A DNA stretch of 14,006 bases from an uncultured Oscillospiraceae bacterium (GTDB taxonomy: Bacteria > Bacillota > Clostridia > Oscillospirales > Acutalibacteraceae), in the NCBI GenBank assembly GCA_958451705.1, contig CAUDRD010000012.1, positions 1 through 14,006 of the forward strand. Reading direction: 5' to 3'. Below, piece after piece: positions 13,962-14,006 of this stretch; within the stretch, counting starts at the first letter, position 1, and each line of letters starts with the position of its first letter. Below the pieces are notes generated by a model that ran no database searches, was not told the DNA's origin, and saw only the letters and a program-made list of their open reading frames with translations. The position numbers and the translations under genes are program-made.

Positions 13962-14006
13962 ACGAATGCCCTTTTTGGAAGCTCACCTCTGAAAAACCTT
14001 GATTTT

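Noticed and set aside
13849..13992. A 47-codon frame from TTG with AAAGGAG upstream, running through the tRNA-Ser half
   Set aside because: It translates the tRNA sequence (CPSGRRCSTR), a common false frame; no family resemblance, and it depends on a TTG start.

Overview
The window looks like a chromosomal segment of an anaerobic, low-to-middle GC Clostridia-type Firmicute, most like the Oscillospiraceae/Ruminococcaceae. The reasons are strong AGGAGG-type ribosome sites, sigma-A promoters, an Rnf-type membrane gene, DUF4003 and DUF4015 family proteins, a YczE-type membrane protein and the rpsO-pnp pair. No species can be named from the sequence. I see no phage, transposase, CRISPR or defence genes; it is mostly a core-genome region with some odd details.

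Left part (1-4150, + strand): the 3' end of an unidentified protein with a Lys/Ala/Thr-rich tail built on a 49-codon tandem duplication. It is followed without a gap by an RnfA-like membrane protein that lacks both iron-sulfur cysteines, a membrane-anchored DUF4015 glycosidase-like protein and a tyrosine-phosphatase-family protein. These four are spaced like one operon. An 82-bp gap then leads to a DUF4003 protein that ends in a hairpin terminator.

Next (4300-6390, +): a single-gene unit for glutamine-dependent NAD+ synthetase. It has its own promoter with a 15-bp palindrome in the spacer, and a start region suggesting either an ACG start or a relocated start. A hairpin terminator is shared with a convergent minus-strand gene for a small multi-spanning membrane protein of unknown function (6420-6992).

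Middle (7300-10145, - strand): the classic rpsO-pnp operon (ribosomal protein S15, then polynucleotide phosphorylase). It has a near-consensus promoter, a structured S15 leader, a long hairpin between the genes that pairs fully only as minus-strand RNA, and a clear terminator. Divergent to it (10493-10921, +) is a single-domain UspA/KdpD-like protein, ending in a terminator shared with the next convergent operon.

Right part (11125-13690, - strand): a unit hisH-hisF-(YczE-like membrane protein)-(SRPBCC protein) with its own extended -10 promoter. HisH and HisF together make imidazole glycerol phosphate synthase; the other six or more his genes are not here. The final ~300 bp hold no protein gene I trust. 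They contain an isolated tRNA T-loop-like motif and, at 13923-13961, a perfect-looking 5' half of tRNA-Ser(CGA) whose sequence stops matching a tRNA exactly after the anticodon loop.

Several annotated starts were corrected (rpsO, the SRPBCC gene, hisF, hisH), because the longest open frame begins at a GTG inside the Shine-Dalgarno sequence or upstream of it.
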